The notes under the pieces are model-generated. The model saw only the letters and a list, made by a program, of their open reading frames with translations. It made no database searches and was not told the DNA's origin. DNA of 64,000 nt from CAVVDY01 sp963819645 (GTDB lineage Bacteria > Acidobacteriota > Terriglobia > Terriglobales > Acidobacteriaceae). Positions 20,774-29,242 of this stretch are shown here, in pieces. Location of the stretch: the NCBI GenBank assembly GCA_963819645.1, contig CAWFWZ010000002.1, positions 124,001 through 188,000 of the forward strand, written 5' to 3'. The position numbers and the translations under genes were made by a program. Numbering within the stretch: the first letter of the stretch is position 1; every line of letters begins with the position of its first letter.

Positions 20774-20802
20774 ACTCTACCATCGCTGGTTGGCGAAGCC
20801 AA
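20774..20802 (-). promoter_or_regulatory. Candidate promoter of ssrA
   Basis: On the minus strand TTGGCT and TAGAGT are spaced by 17 bases and lie about 25-55 bases ahead of the mature tmRNA 5' end. The match to the sigma-70 consensus is moderate. Confidence 0.35.
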
Positions 20803-21005
20803 ACCGCTACATATATATAGATGCGGAACACGCCTTGGCGAATCATATGGTGCGGGAAGCCGCATTCCGGTAGAGACGCGTGACAAATCGCTGCATCATT
20901 GGGTCTTACGGCACATCCAAAGCCTTGCGCTGCTGATAAGCTGAGAGTGAGTTCGGTGATTGAGGCTCTTCCCAATTCGTGTTGCTGTCAACGGGAGTTG
21001 CTGGC

Positions 21006-22610
21006 GTGATTCCCGACTGTATTCCGTTCAGCTCGATTCCGCACACCACCAAACTCTTTTCCGATTACCTTTCGCGGGCGCCCGAAATCCGCGCGTTCTA
21101 CCCGCACTCATCTGACACAGCCCACATTGCCTCCTTGGCAAAAGCGGTTCCTTCCGGAACTGAGATCCACCGCCGGGTCGCCGACGTGCTCGAGCGGCAG
21201 AACCGAGCGTGGGGTGCATCGGATGCGGTGCTGCAAAACATTCAGCGCCTCCGCGAAGGGGCGCACGCGGTCGTCACGGGCCAGCAGGTCGGGCTGTTCG
21301 GGGGACCGCTGCTGGCGTTCATGAAAGTGGCTTCTGCGCTGGCATTGGCTCGGCAGGTTGAAGCGTCCGGTGTTCCTTGCGTGCCGGTTTTCTGGATGGC
21401 CAGCGAAGACCACGATCTGGCGGAAGTGAACCAGGCGCTGCTGCTCACGCACGACTTCAATCTTGTTCCATTCGAAGCTGAAACCGAAGGAGTCAAAGGT
21501 TCGCCGGTCGCCAACATCAGCCTCGCCGAAGGCACCGGGAATCTAGTTTCGCAAGCCGTTAACATCCTCGGCGATTCCCTTGCCTCCGACTATCTGCGCG
21601 CGAGCTATCGCGACGGCGAGACGCTTTCAGACGCCTATGCACGCCTTTACGCTCGTATTTTCGCCGACCATGGTCTGATCATTCTCGACCCGGCGGACGA
21701 CGAACTGCATCGCATCGCTGCACCGTTGTTCGTTGAGGCTATCCGACGTGCGCCTGAGCTAGACGAAGCTCTGCTTGCGCGCAACCGCGAACTTCGCGAT
21801 GCGGGCTATCACGAGCAGGTGAAGGTCACCGATCTTTCGACGCCGTTGTTCGCGTTGGTTGACGGCGTGCGCGTTCCGGTACACCGGGCCAATGGAGAGT
21901 TCTCCATCGCCAAAGAGCGCATTTCGGCGGAGGAGATGATTCGCCGCGTCGGTGAGCATCCCGAAAAATTCAGCGCCAATGTTTTGTTGCGGCCGGTGCT
22001 TCAGGATTATTGGCTACCGACTCTGGCCTACTTCGGAGGTCCAGCTGAGATCGCCTATTTCGCGCAGGTTGGCGTCGTCTACCAGAAGCTGCTTGGCAGA
22101 ATCACGGCAGTGCTCTCGCGACTGAGCGCGACTTTGATTGAACATCGCATCGAGCGTCTGCTGGAAAAATATCAGGTCGAGGTGGCGGAATTGTTTCATG
22201 GCGAATGCGAGCTGCGCGATTGCATTGCCGCTCGTTCGCTGCCTGCGCAATTGAAAGAGGACTTCCTAAAAGGCAAGCTGGCGGCGCAAGAATCCATGCA
22301 GCGCATCTCGGAATCCCTGGCGCGCCTCGACCCAACACTCGTGCGCGCTGCCGCTCGCGCTTCCAACAAGATGCTCTACCAAGTCAACCGACTTGAGAGG
22401 CGGGCTGCAGCAGCGGAACTCAGACGCAATGAGGTCATTGCGCGTCACGCCGCGCAGATCGAGAATTCACTCTATCCTCGCAAAACCCTTCAGGAGCGCA
22501 AAATCAGCGGCGTCTATTTCTACGCCAAGTACGGACCAGGTCTCATCGACCAGCTGATCGACTTGGCGCAAGGGCCCTGTCCGGAGCACAAGATCCTCCG
22601 CCTCGCCTGA
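21006..22610 (+). CDS. bshC: Putative cysteine ligase BshC (bacillithiol biosynthesis)
   Basis: This protein of about 534 residues belongs to the BshC family, which is thought to add cysteine to GlcN-malate in the last step of bacillithiol synthesis. Family hallmarks seen are VVTGQQVGLFGGPLLAF (about residues 85-100), FWMASEDHDLAEVN, VLLRPVLQDYWLPTLAYFGG and the C-terminal ending GPCPEHKILRLA. I chose the GTG at 21006 because GGGAG precedes it. A longer frame with an upstream GTG at 20979 also exists. It is divergent from the tmRNA gene. Other bsh genes are not in the window. Confidence 0.93.
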   Translation: MIPDCIPFSSIPHTTKLFSDYLSRAPEIRAFYPHSSDTAHIASLAKAVPSGTEIHRRVADVLERQNRAWGASDAVLQNIQRLREGAHAVVTGQQVGLFGGPLLAFMKVASALALARQVEASGVPCVPVFWMASEDHDLAEVNQALLLTHDFNLVPFEAETEGVKGSPVANISLAEGTGNLVSQAVNILGDSLASDYLRASYRDGETLSDAYARLYARIFADHGLIILDPADDELHRIAAPLFVEAIRRAPELDEALLARNRELRDAGYHEQVKVTDLSTPLFALVDGVRVPVHRANGEFSIAKERISAEEMIRRVGEHPEKFSANVLLRPVLQDYWLPTLAYFGGPAEIAYFAQVGVVYQKLLGRITAVLSRLSATLIEHRIERLLEKYQVEVAELFHGECELRDCIAARSLPAQLKEDFLKGKLAAQESMQRISESLARLDPTLVRAAARASNKMLYQVNRLERRAAAAELRRNEVIARHAAQIENSLYPRKTLQERKISGVYFYAKYGPGLIDQLIDLAQGPCPEHKILRLA

Positions 22611-22710
22611 ACCTTGGCAGTAAAGCCCTCCTCCAGCAAAACCTTCACTCGTTGGTCACATTGCGTGTAAGCTCAGTGCGCTGTCATCCACCTGACGATA
22701 TTGGTGTCTC

Positions 22711-23469
22711 TTGCTATCCGATGCCCTCATCATCGCTGCCTGCATCATCGCGGCGCTAGTGTTCCTCTTCGTCGTGACCCGCACATCGGCTGCGCCTGCC
22801 CGCAAGGAGGCCAACGATTTCACCGGCGCGGTAGTCGCCGTCATCGGCACCACGTACGCTGTCATCCTCGCGTTCATGCTCTCCGGCGTCTGGAACATGT
22901 TTCAGGGAGCACAGGCCAACGAAGAACTGGAAGCCAACGCCCTGACCAACATGTGGCGCATCGCCGGACAGCTGGAGGCCCCTACCTCCACCGACGTGCG
23001 GGCGCTGTGCTTGAAGTACGCGCACGATGCGGTTGATTTAGAGTGGCCAGCGCTGGCCGCCGACAAACCTGTCCCCCTGCAAACCTCGCAAACCGTGGAT
23101 CAGCTCTGGCGCGTTGCAGGCCAGAGCCAGTCACATCCCGGCAATGACTCCATCGCCGTCTATCAGCTTGTGGAGGAGTTGCGCATGCTAACCGAGTATC
23201 GGCGAACCCGGATGATGCAGGCGCGCGAAGGTCTTCCCGGAATTCTCTGGGCTGTGCTGATCGCCGGCGGCATCATCACGGTCGCGGCCTCGTGCTTCTT
23301 CGGCGTGCCCAGCTTCCGCTTTCACGTGCTGCAGGTCGTGGTGCTTACCTTCCTGATCGCGCTGGTGCTGGTTGCCATCGCCGACATCGATCGCCCTTAC
23401 CAAGGTGTAGTCAGCGTCGAGCCGGAAGGCTTCTCGTTCTCGCTGGACACCTTCAACGCCATCCGCTAG
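22711..23469 (+). CDS. DUF4239/bestrophin-like membrane protein
   Basis: This 252-residue protein has hydrophobic helices at about residues 5-22, 42-60, 178-195 and 205-225, with a soluble helical domain between the two pairs. The segment GTTYAVILAFMLSGVW and the C-terminal DIDRPYQGVVSVEPEGF match the DUF4239 (bestrophin-like) family, whose function is unproven. The start is a TTG without a clear ribosome binding site, so the true N-terminus may differ by a few residues. It lies 100 bp downstream of bshC on the same strand. Confidence 0.8.
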   Translation: MLSDALIIAACIIAALVFLFVVTRTSAAPARKEANDFTGAVVAVIGTTYAVILAFMLSGVWNMFQGAQANEELEANALTNMWRIAGQLEAPTSTDVRALCLKYAHDAVDLEWPALAADKPVPLQTSQTVDQLWRVAGQSQSHPGNDSIAVYQLVEELRMLTEYRRTRMMQAREGLPGILWAVLIAGGIITVAASCFFGVPSFRFHVLQVVVLTFLIALVLVAIADIDRPYQGVVSVEPEGFSFSLDTFNAIR

Positions 23470-23506
23470 CGCCGGCATGCCGGTGCACAGCGCCAGGCAC
23501 AAACGG

Positions 23507-23821
23507 CTACGTCGCCAACGGATCATCCTTGCTCTTGTTCTGATTTTCCTTCTGGCGGAATCCCGGAGCCTGGTCCTGCGTCTTCCCTTCCGGGTTGCAG
23601 CCGCTGTCATCGGCGAGCGCGTTGTGGCCCTGCGGTTCGCCCGTGTGCTCTTCGTTCTGGCCCCGCTCAGGGTAGTCACTGTCGCTGGACTTGAGCAGCG
23701 GATTCTGGTCGCGATGGCCGCTCTGTCCGGTCATCGATACATTGGTAGGCTGATCGGGGCGATCCTGTTCGACGGCGCCTTTGGCGGAATCTTCATCGCG
23801 CGTCTCATGGTGCTGGGGCAT
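23507..23821 (-). CDS. Small hydrophilic, probably disordered protein
   Basis: This 104-residue protein is rich in Asp, Glu, Gln, Asn and Pro, has no hydrophobic segment and probably lacks a fixed fold. I accept it over the opposite-strand ORF because GGAGGG lies seven bases before its ATG. It also sits directly upstream of amrS on the same strand. Motifs such as TNVSMTGQSGHRDQNP are not known to me from a characterised family, and no function is assigned. Confidence 0.6.
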   Translation of the reverse strand: MPQHHETRDEDSAKGAVEQDRPDQPTNVSMTGQSGHRDQNPLLKSSDSDYPERGQNEEHTGEPQGHNALADDSGCNPEGKTQDQAPGFRQKENQNKSKDDPLAT

Positions 23822-23869
23822 GTGCGTTCCCTCCGTATGACTTCGGCATAGATGCGACGATGTGAGTAG

Positions 23870-24965
23870 TCAGTTGCCGGCCAGCGCCCCCGCCCACTCT
23901 CTTCGCTTCTCCGCCTCAGCGTTCGTAAACACACCTGCGATGCGCGTGCCGCAATTTGTGCAGCAGCCGTTCTTCAACCGATTCGACATCACCGAGTGCC
24001 ATGAGCGCGTAATGACCACCTGCTTGCATCCCGGGCAGATGGTGTTCGCGCCATCGGAGAAGATGTTGCCCTCGTAGACATACTTCAGCCCCATCTGCAT
24101 GGCCAGGCGACGCGCTCGATGCAGCGTCTCCGGCGGAGTCGCGGGCTTGTCCGTCAGCTTGAAGTCCGGGTGGAAAGCGGTGAAGTGCAGCGGGACATCG
24201 TCGCCCAGATTGTTCAACACCCAGTCACACAGTTCCTTGAATTCTGAATCATTGTCGTTGAGCGTCGGGATTATGAGGTTTGTCAGCTCGAACCACACGC
24301 CGGTCTCGTGCCGCAGCCACTTCAGAGTATCGAGCACCGGCTGAAGATGGGTGAGCGTAATCTTGGCATAGAAATTTTCGGTGAAGGCTTTTAGATCGAT
24401 GTTCGCGGCATCAATGTAGCGATAGATGTCAAAGAACGCCTCGCGCGTGACGTAACCGTTCGACACCATCACGGTGTTCAGTCCGGCGGCATGCGCGTCG
24501 CGCGCGATGTCGATGACGTACTCGCCCCAGATAGTCGGCTCGTTGTAGGTGAACGCAAGGTGCGGCGCATGGTGCTGCATCGCGACTTCGACGACGTCTT
24601 CCGGGCTGAGATCGTGGGCGTTCACCTGGTCCGACTTGGCCTTCGAAATGTCCCAGTTCTGGCAGAAGAAGCAGCCCATGTTGCAACCCGCCGTTCCCAT
24701 CGACAGGATCTTCGTTCCCGGGAAGAAGTGATTCAGCGGCTTCTTCTCGACAGGATCCATCGCGATCGCCGCGGGTCTGCCGTAGCCGAGTTGCAGCAGA
24801 CCGCCCATGCTCATTCTTGCGGATGAAGCAGAAGCCATGCTGCCCTTCTCCGATGTGGCAATGCCGCGGACAGAGATAGCAATGCAGACGGCCATCGGCC
24901 ATCGTCTCCCACCAGCGGGCCTCGTGGGCGTTGCGAGTTTCGGGTTCCAGAACTGTTAACTGCAT
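23870..24965 (-). CDS. amrS: AmmeMemoRadiSam system radical SAM enzyme, one frameshift
   Basis: This radical SAM protein of about 365 residues has an N-terminal Cys-rich block (YLCPRHCHIGEGQHGFC) and the 4Fe-4S/SAM motif CNMGCFFCQNW. The C-terminus has a further Cys pair region (CPGC...CTNCGTRIAG). These features place it in the AmrS (pyruvate-formate-lyase-activating-like) group, which elsewhere occurs with AMMECR1 and Memo proteins. Neither partner is nearby. The frame changes near 24801-24810, joining FIRKNE to GGLLQLGYGRPAAIAMDP. The N-terminal ATG at 24965 is used because it includes the Cys block. The substrate is unknown. Confidence 0.88.
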
Positions 24966-25566
24966 AGTAACGCTCTGCTTATTCTAACGCCGAACGAGAA
25001 CCGATTCACCACCGAGGTCACGGAGGACACGGAGCATGCAATTTCACAGAGCTTCCTGCCCTACCCTTCCCTGCGCATGTCATCCTGAACGAAGGCGTCC
25101 GCCGCGGCGTACGCCGAAGTCGAAGGACCGGCAGTTCGTCGCGAGCAGCCTGTGTCGTCCTACGGCCAAAAGATGGCCCAGGTGCTGGGCTAAGCTATTT
25201 CGCCCCGCTTCGGAGCTGGAGCATCGTGATTTCGAGCTGTTCGCTCCTGCCTAATTGCTAGCTGCTAATTGCCTCTTTTCGTGACGAACATCACAAAAAA
25301 TCGCGATGCGCGGTACCTTGTTTTCAACAGTTTAGGCCACATTTCACGTGCAAATGATTGAGCCCCAGTGACTTGTACGTACTTAATTGATTTCAAATAA
25401 CTTAGCGGACCAGCACCGCAGGACGCTCCTCGGCGTTCTCCAACTCAGTTTAGTAGTTACTAAATTCAGCAGCGCAAGAAAAGTGGGTGCCAAAGGTTAC
25501 GAAGGTCGTAGACGAGTTCCAAAATGGGAATCGGCGTACGTGAGATGGTCTGTAGTTGCTGGCTGC
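24966..25566. other. Intergenic region with a dispersed repeat
   Basis: About 600 bp lie between amrS and the first GloVer gene. They contain a copy of the GTCATCCTGA...GAAGGACC repeat (25079-25128) and an AT-richer stretch with the small direct repeat CTAATTGCTAGCTGCTAATT. I see no convincing gene. A 145-residue plus-strand ORF starting at 25387 runs into the GloVer gene and looks like chance. Confidence 0.6.
25079..25128 (+). repeat. Dispersed GTCATCCTGA...GAAGGACC repeat
   Basis: The unit begins GTCATCCTGAACGAAGG and ends CGAAGTCGAAGGAC, with an internal CGCCGCGGCGTACG palindrome. Related units stand at 42764-42788 (opposite orientation), 44216-44232 and about 62013-62050, always between genes. 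Confidence 0.7.
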
Positions 25567-27246
25567 TCACTTGAGCGATGGCGGAAGGGACGTCGTACCC
25601 ACCATCAATGTTCCGCTGACCTGCGAACTGCCCGCCGTGGCTGTAATCGTCACCGTCGTGTTGCTCTTCACCGGGAAAGTCTGCACGGCAAATTGCATCG
25701 AGCTCTTGCCTCCGGGAACGAACACAAACGACGGCGGATGTCCCACGCCGGGATGATCGCTGCTGAGAGCTACGGTAACTCCTCCCGGAGGAGCAGCGGC
25801 GTTGAGCGTCAGCGTGCCCGCTGATAACTGGCCACCTTTTACATAGCCTGGTTTCAACGTTAAGGAAGTGAGCGTTATGTTGGCTGCGTCGAAGCTAGCG
25901 GTTACATTCTTCGCGCTCGTCATCGCTACAGAGCAGTAGCTGCCGTTCATCTTGTCACAGCCCGTCCAGCCAGTGAAGGTATAGCCGGGAGACGGAACGG
26001 CACTTAAACTAATCTGAGCCCCTCCTGGAAAGTTATAAGAACACTCTGTCCCGCAGTAGATGTGCCCATCTATGCTGGTCACGGTACCTAGTCCCAACTT
26101 TACGAGCGAAAGCGGAGCGTACGCGAGAATCCGGAAAATGCTTCCATCTCCATAGGGCGCTCCTTGGATAGTGACACCATAAAAACTCGCGTCGGGGGTT
26201 TGCAGCAACCCAAGCGGGCGCGCGCCCTCCGTTTGGTTGAACGTGTGCAGAGTTGTCGCGGCGCCCTGGGGTGTCATTCTAAATATGGTGTCGCAGCTTC
26301 CGTAGCAAGTACCTGTTGTGGTGCCGTAAAAATTGCCGTCCGTCGCCTCAACAACACCGGCGATCGGGCCGCCACCGTCGTTGCCGTTGAAGGCATGCAG
26401 GGTCGTCAAGGTACCGTCGAGCGTAGTTCTAAACACAGTGCCAGCGATGTTGGGGGGCCCTTGGGACGTCGTTCCGTACAGGTTTCCGTCACTAGCCTGT
26501 ATCAAGGCTCCTGCGGGAGCCGCACCATCGGTGCAAGTACCGAAACAGAAACTGTAGAGTGTCGTGACATCTCCGTTAAGAGTCATCCGAAAGATCGTGC
26601 CCCAATTGTTGGCTCCTCCCCTATTTGTAGTGGCATAGAAGTTACCGTCACTCGCCTGTAGAAGCTTCGTCTGCGGCCAGAATCCATCCGGGTACCCAAA
26701 TTCGTGGACTACGGTAAACACCCCCTCTGGAGTAAGCCTGAAAACCGTACCGCTTTCGCCCAAGCCTCCTAAGGCCGTTGTTCCATAGAAATTTCCGTCG
26801 CTAGCCTCAATCAGCCCTCCGGTGGGAGCTCTACCGTCAGTATCAGCGAACGTGTGCAGGGTAGTTAGCGTGCCAGCGGGAGTGATCCTGAATAGAGTGC
26901 CCATGTTCTGGGGCCCACCGGTGTAGGTCTCGCCGTAGAAATTTCCGTCGCTTGCCTGGAGCAGTTCGCCGACGGGGAAACTGCCGTCTGGACAGCCAAA
27001 TTGGATACAGAAGCCGTAAATCGTGGTCACCTGGCCTTCTGGCGTCATTCGGAAGATTGTGCCAAAGAAGTGGTCACCTCCATTGGCAGTCACGCCATAA
27101 TAGTTTCCATCGGCTCCCCGAACTAGAGCGCCGGTTGGATTCGCTCCATCACTGCCATCGAAAGTTGCTAACGTGGTGAAGGTCTGGGCGCGAGCAGTGA
27201 CGATGAACGCGGTACAGAGCACAAGCAGGGCGACAATGTGGCGCAT
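25567..27246 (-). CDS. Secreted GloVer-repeat propeller protein with InlB and Ig-like tail (copy A)
   Basis: This 559-residue protein is intact. A signal peptide (residues 1-20, ending VTARAQ) is followed by seven GloVer repeats of about 50 residues (pattern DGNFYGTT..GG....GTvFRiTp.G.lTTLhtF; TIGR03803 Gloeo_Verruco family). Next comes one Cys-rich InlB-like repeat (about residues 385-450; YCGTECSYNF and GCDKMNGSYCSV) and the terminal Ig-like domain ending SLPPSLK. GGAG lies five bases before the ATG. GloVer proteins have no assigned function. Seven repeats suggest a seven-bladed propeller exposed outside the cell. Confidence 0.9.
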   Translation of the reverse strand: MRHIVALLVLCTAFIVTARAQTFTTLATFDGSDGANPTGALVRGADGNYYGVTANGGDHFFGTIFRMTPEGQVTTIYGFCIQFGCPDGSFPVGELLQASDGNFYGETYTGGPQNMGTLFRITPAGTLTTLHTFADTDGRAPTGGLIEASDGNFYGTTALGGLGESGTVFRLTPEGVFTVVHEFGYPDGFWPQTKLLQASDGNFYATTNRGGANNWGTIFRMTLNGDVTTLYSFCFGTCTDGAAPAGALIQASDGNLYGTTSQGPPNIAGTVFRTTLDGTLTTLHAFNGNDGGGPIAGVVEATDGNFYGTTTGTCYGSCDTIFRMTPQGAATTLHTFNQTEGARPLGLLQTPDASFYGVTIQGAPYGDGSIFRILAYAPLSLVKLGLGTVTSIDGHIYCGTECSYNFPGGAQISLSAVPSPGYTFTGWTGCDKMNGSYCSVAMTSAKNVTASFDAANITLTSLTLKPGYVKGGQLSAGTLTLNAAAPPGGVTVALSSDHPGVGHPPSFVFVPGGKSSMQFAVQTFPVKSNTTVTITATAGSSQVSGTLMVGTTSLPPSLK

Positions 27247-27357
27247 GGGTCTCCGCTGAGACGGACTATGGGTTTGCTGAGTGCAACAGGATTATTTCGT
27301 AAGCTCAGAGCAGAGTAGCACATTTGTGTTGGGACTCCTGAGCTAAATGCTGGCTGC

Positions 27358-29124
27358 TCACTTGAGCGATGGCGGAAGCGACGTCGTGCCCACCATCAAC
27401 GTTCCGCTGACCTGCGAACCTCCCGCGGTGGCTGTAATCGTCACCGTCGTGTTGCTCTTCACCGGGAAGGTCTGCACGGCGAATTGCATCGTGCTCTTGC
27501 CTCCGGGAACGAACACAAACGACGGCGGATGCGCCGCGGCAGGATGATCGCTGCTGAGCGCGACTGTCACGCCTCCGGGAGGAGCAGCTGCGTTGAGGGT
27601 CAGCGTCCCCGCCGACAGCTGGCCGCCCTTTACATAACTCGGTTTAAAGGTTAACGAACTGAGCGTGACATTGGCTGCCGTGAAAGTGGCGGTGACATTT
27701 TTCGCTCCCGTCATTGTCACTGAGCAGTAGCTGCCATTCACCTTGTCACAACCGGTCCAAGCAACGAAGGTATACCCGGGAAAAGGAAGAGAGCTAAGCG
27801 TAATTTGCGTTCCGAGATCATACGTATAGGAGCACAGGTCGCCACAGTAGATCTTTCCTTCTCCTCCGCTGACCGTGCCCAGGCCCGACTTGCTTACCGA
27901 CAAAGCCGCGTAGACGATTAAGTGGAAGAGGGTGCCGCAGCCAATATCGCCACAGTTTGCACCGCCGTTCGCGGTTGTTCCATATAAGCTCTGGTCGGTG
28001 GCTTTGGCCAACCCGGCCTGTGGTAAGGTGCCGTCTGGCCCACTGAAGCTATATAAGGTGGTAAAGGTACCGTTGGGAGTAACCCTGAAAATGGTGCCGC
28101 AACCACCTGCTCCAAGCTCGCAGGGCGCTCCACCTGCGGTGGTTGTTCCGTAAAAGTTACCATCGACGCCCTGCACCAGGCCTGCGGCTGGAGCACTGCC
28201 GTCAGGGCCGCTGAAGGTGTGCAGGGTAGTAAGCATTCCAAGCGGAGTAAGCTTGAAGACGGTCCCGTGGCCGCTGGCGCCGCCCCCATAGGTTGTCCCG
28301 TAAAAGTTTCCGTCACTACCTTGTACCAGTGCTGAATAAGGATTGGAGCCGTCTTCACAACCGATTTGCGCGCAGAAGCTGTAGAGCGTAGTCAGCGCAC
28401 CCTGCGGAGTGATTTTGAAAACAGTGCCACAGCCACCGCTGCCGGCGCAGTTAACCCCACCGCCTCCCGTGGTGCCGTAGAAGTTCCCGTCATTTGCTTG
28501 TATTAATGCGGACTCGGGCACACTGCCGTCGGTGCAGCCTCTTTGGGCAGCAAAAGCTGTAAACGACGGTGAGGTCACCATCCAGCGTGATTTTGAAGAT
28601 GGCGCCACCTTGGAAATTTGCGCCGCCAAAGCTGGTAGTGCCGTAAAGGTCCCCATCAATGCCTTGGATTAGTGAAGCATCTGGCCGGTAGCCTTCCAGG
28701 AATTGAAAACTGTGCAAAGTGGTCAGCACGCCTTCAGGGGTAATTCTGTAGACGGTGCCATCGCCACCAGAATCTCCGCCCTCGTAGGTTGTGCCGTAGA
28801 AGTTCCCGTCGGTAGCTTGTACTACGCCGGTGAAAGCGTACATGCCGTCTGCACAATAGTCTTCAGAACAGAAGCTATGAAGAGTGGTCAGCGCCCCTTC
28901 CGGAGTAATTCTGAATACCGTGCCCCAACCGACGGCTCCCCCATAAGAAGTCGTTCCATAGAAGTTCCCGTCGCTGCCCTGAGTGACAGGCGCTGCGGGA
29001 CCACTGCCGTCAGGGCAGTTGTTCAGAGCGCAAAAGCTGTAAATAGTCGAAAACGTTTGTGCCGGCGAGGCAATCGCCATCGCAATGACGACGCAGAACA
29101 AGAAAACCAGGACTACACGGCGCA
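27358..29124 (-). CDS. Secreted GloVer-repeat propeller protein (copy B), one frameshift
   Basis: This protein of about 588 residues starts MRRVVLVFLFCVV with the signal ending ASPAQ. GGAG precedes the ATG. It has seven GloVer repeats, then the InlB-like repeat (YCGDLCSYTYD, GCDKVNGSYCSV) and the common tail ending SLPPSLK. The frame changes once near 28549-28553: YSFCC continues as AAQRGCTDGSVPES in the next frame, inside repeat 3-4. Several repeats carry an extra Cys-containing insertion (GVNCAGSGGCGTVFK). Upstream sequences around the start resemble those of copy D, so the duplication unit probably included the promoter. Confidence 0.87.
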
Positions 29125-29242
29125 TGGGGACTCCGGCGATATGAAATAGAACCAGATGAGTTTGAGCAGGACCATTTCTCAACCGTAATCCCGCTGTCAT
29201 AATGTTTGTCTTCGGAACGCCAATCGGTGTTGTTCCGCCATG

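Noticed and set aside
23477..23851. 124-residue plus-strand ORF with a hydrophobic N-terminus
   Set aside because: The opposite-strand ORF has a strong ribosome binding site and typical hydrophilic composition. The plus frame has none and is Arg/Leu-rich as a complement artefact.
25387..25824. 145-residue plus-strand ORF at the start of the array
   Set aside because: Its second half is antisense to the conserved tail of copy A and its composition is Arg/Ser-rich without any motif.
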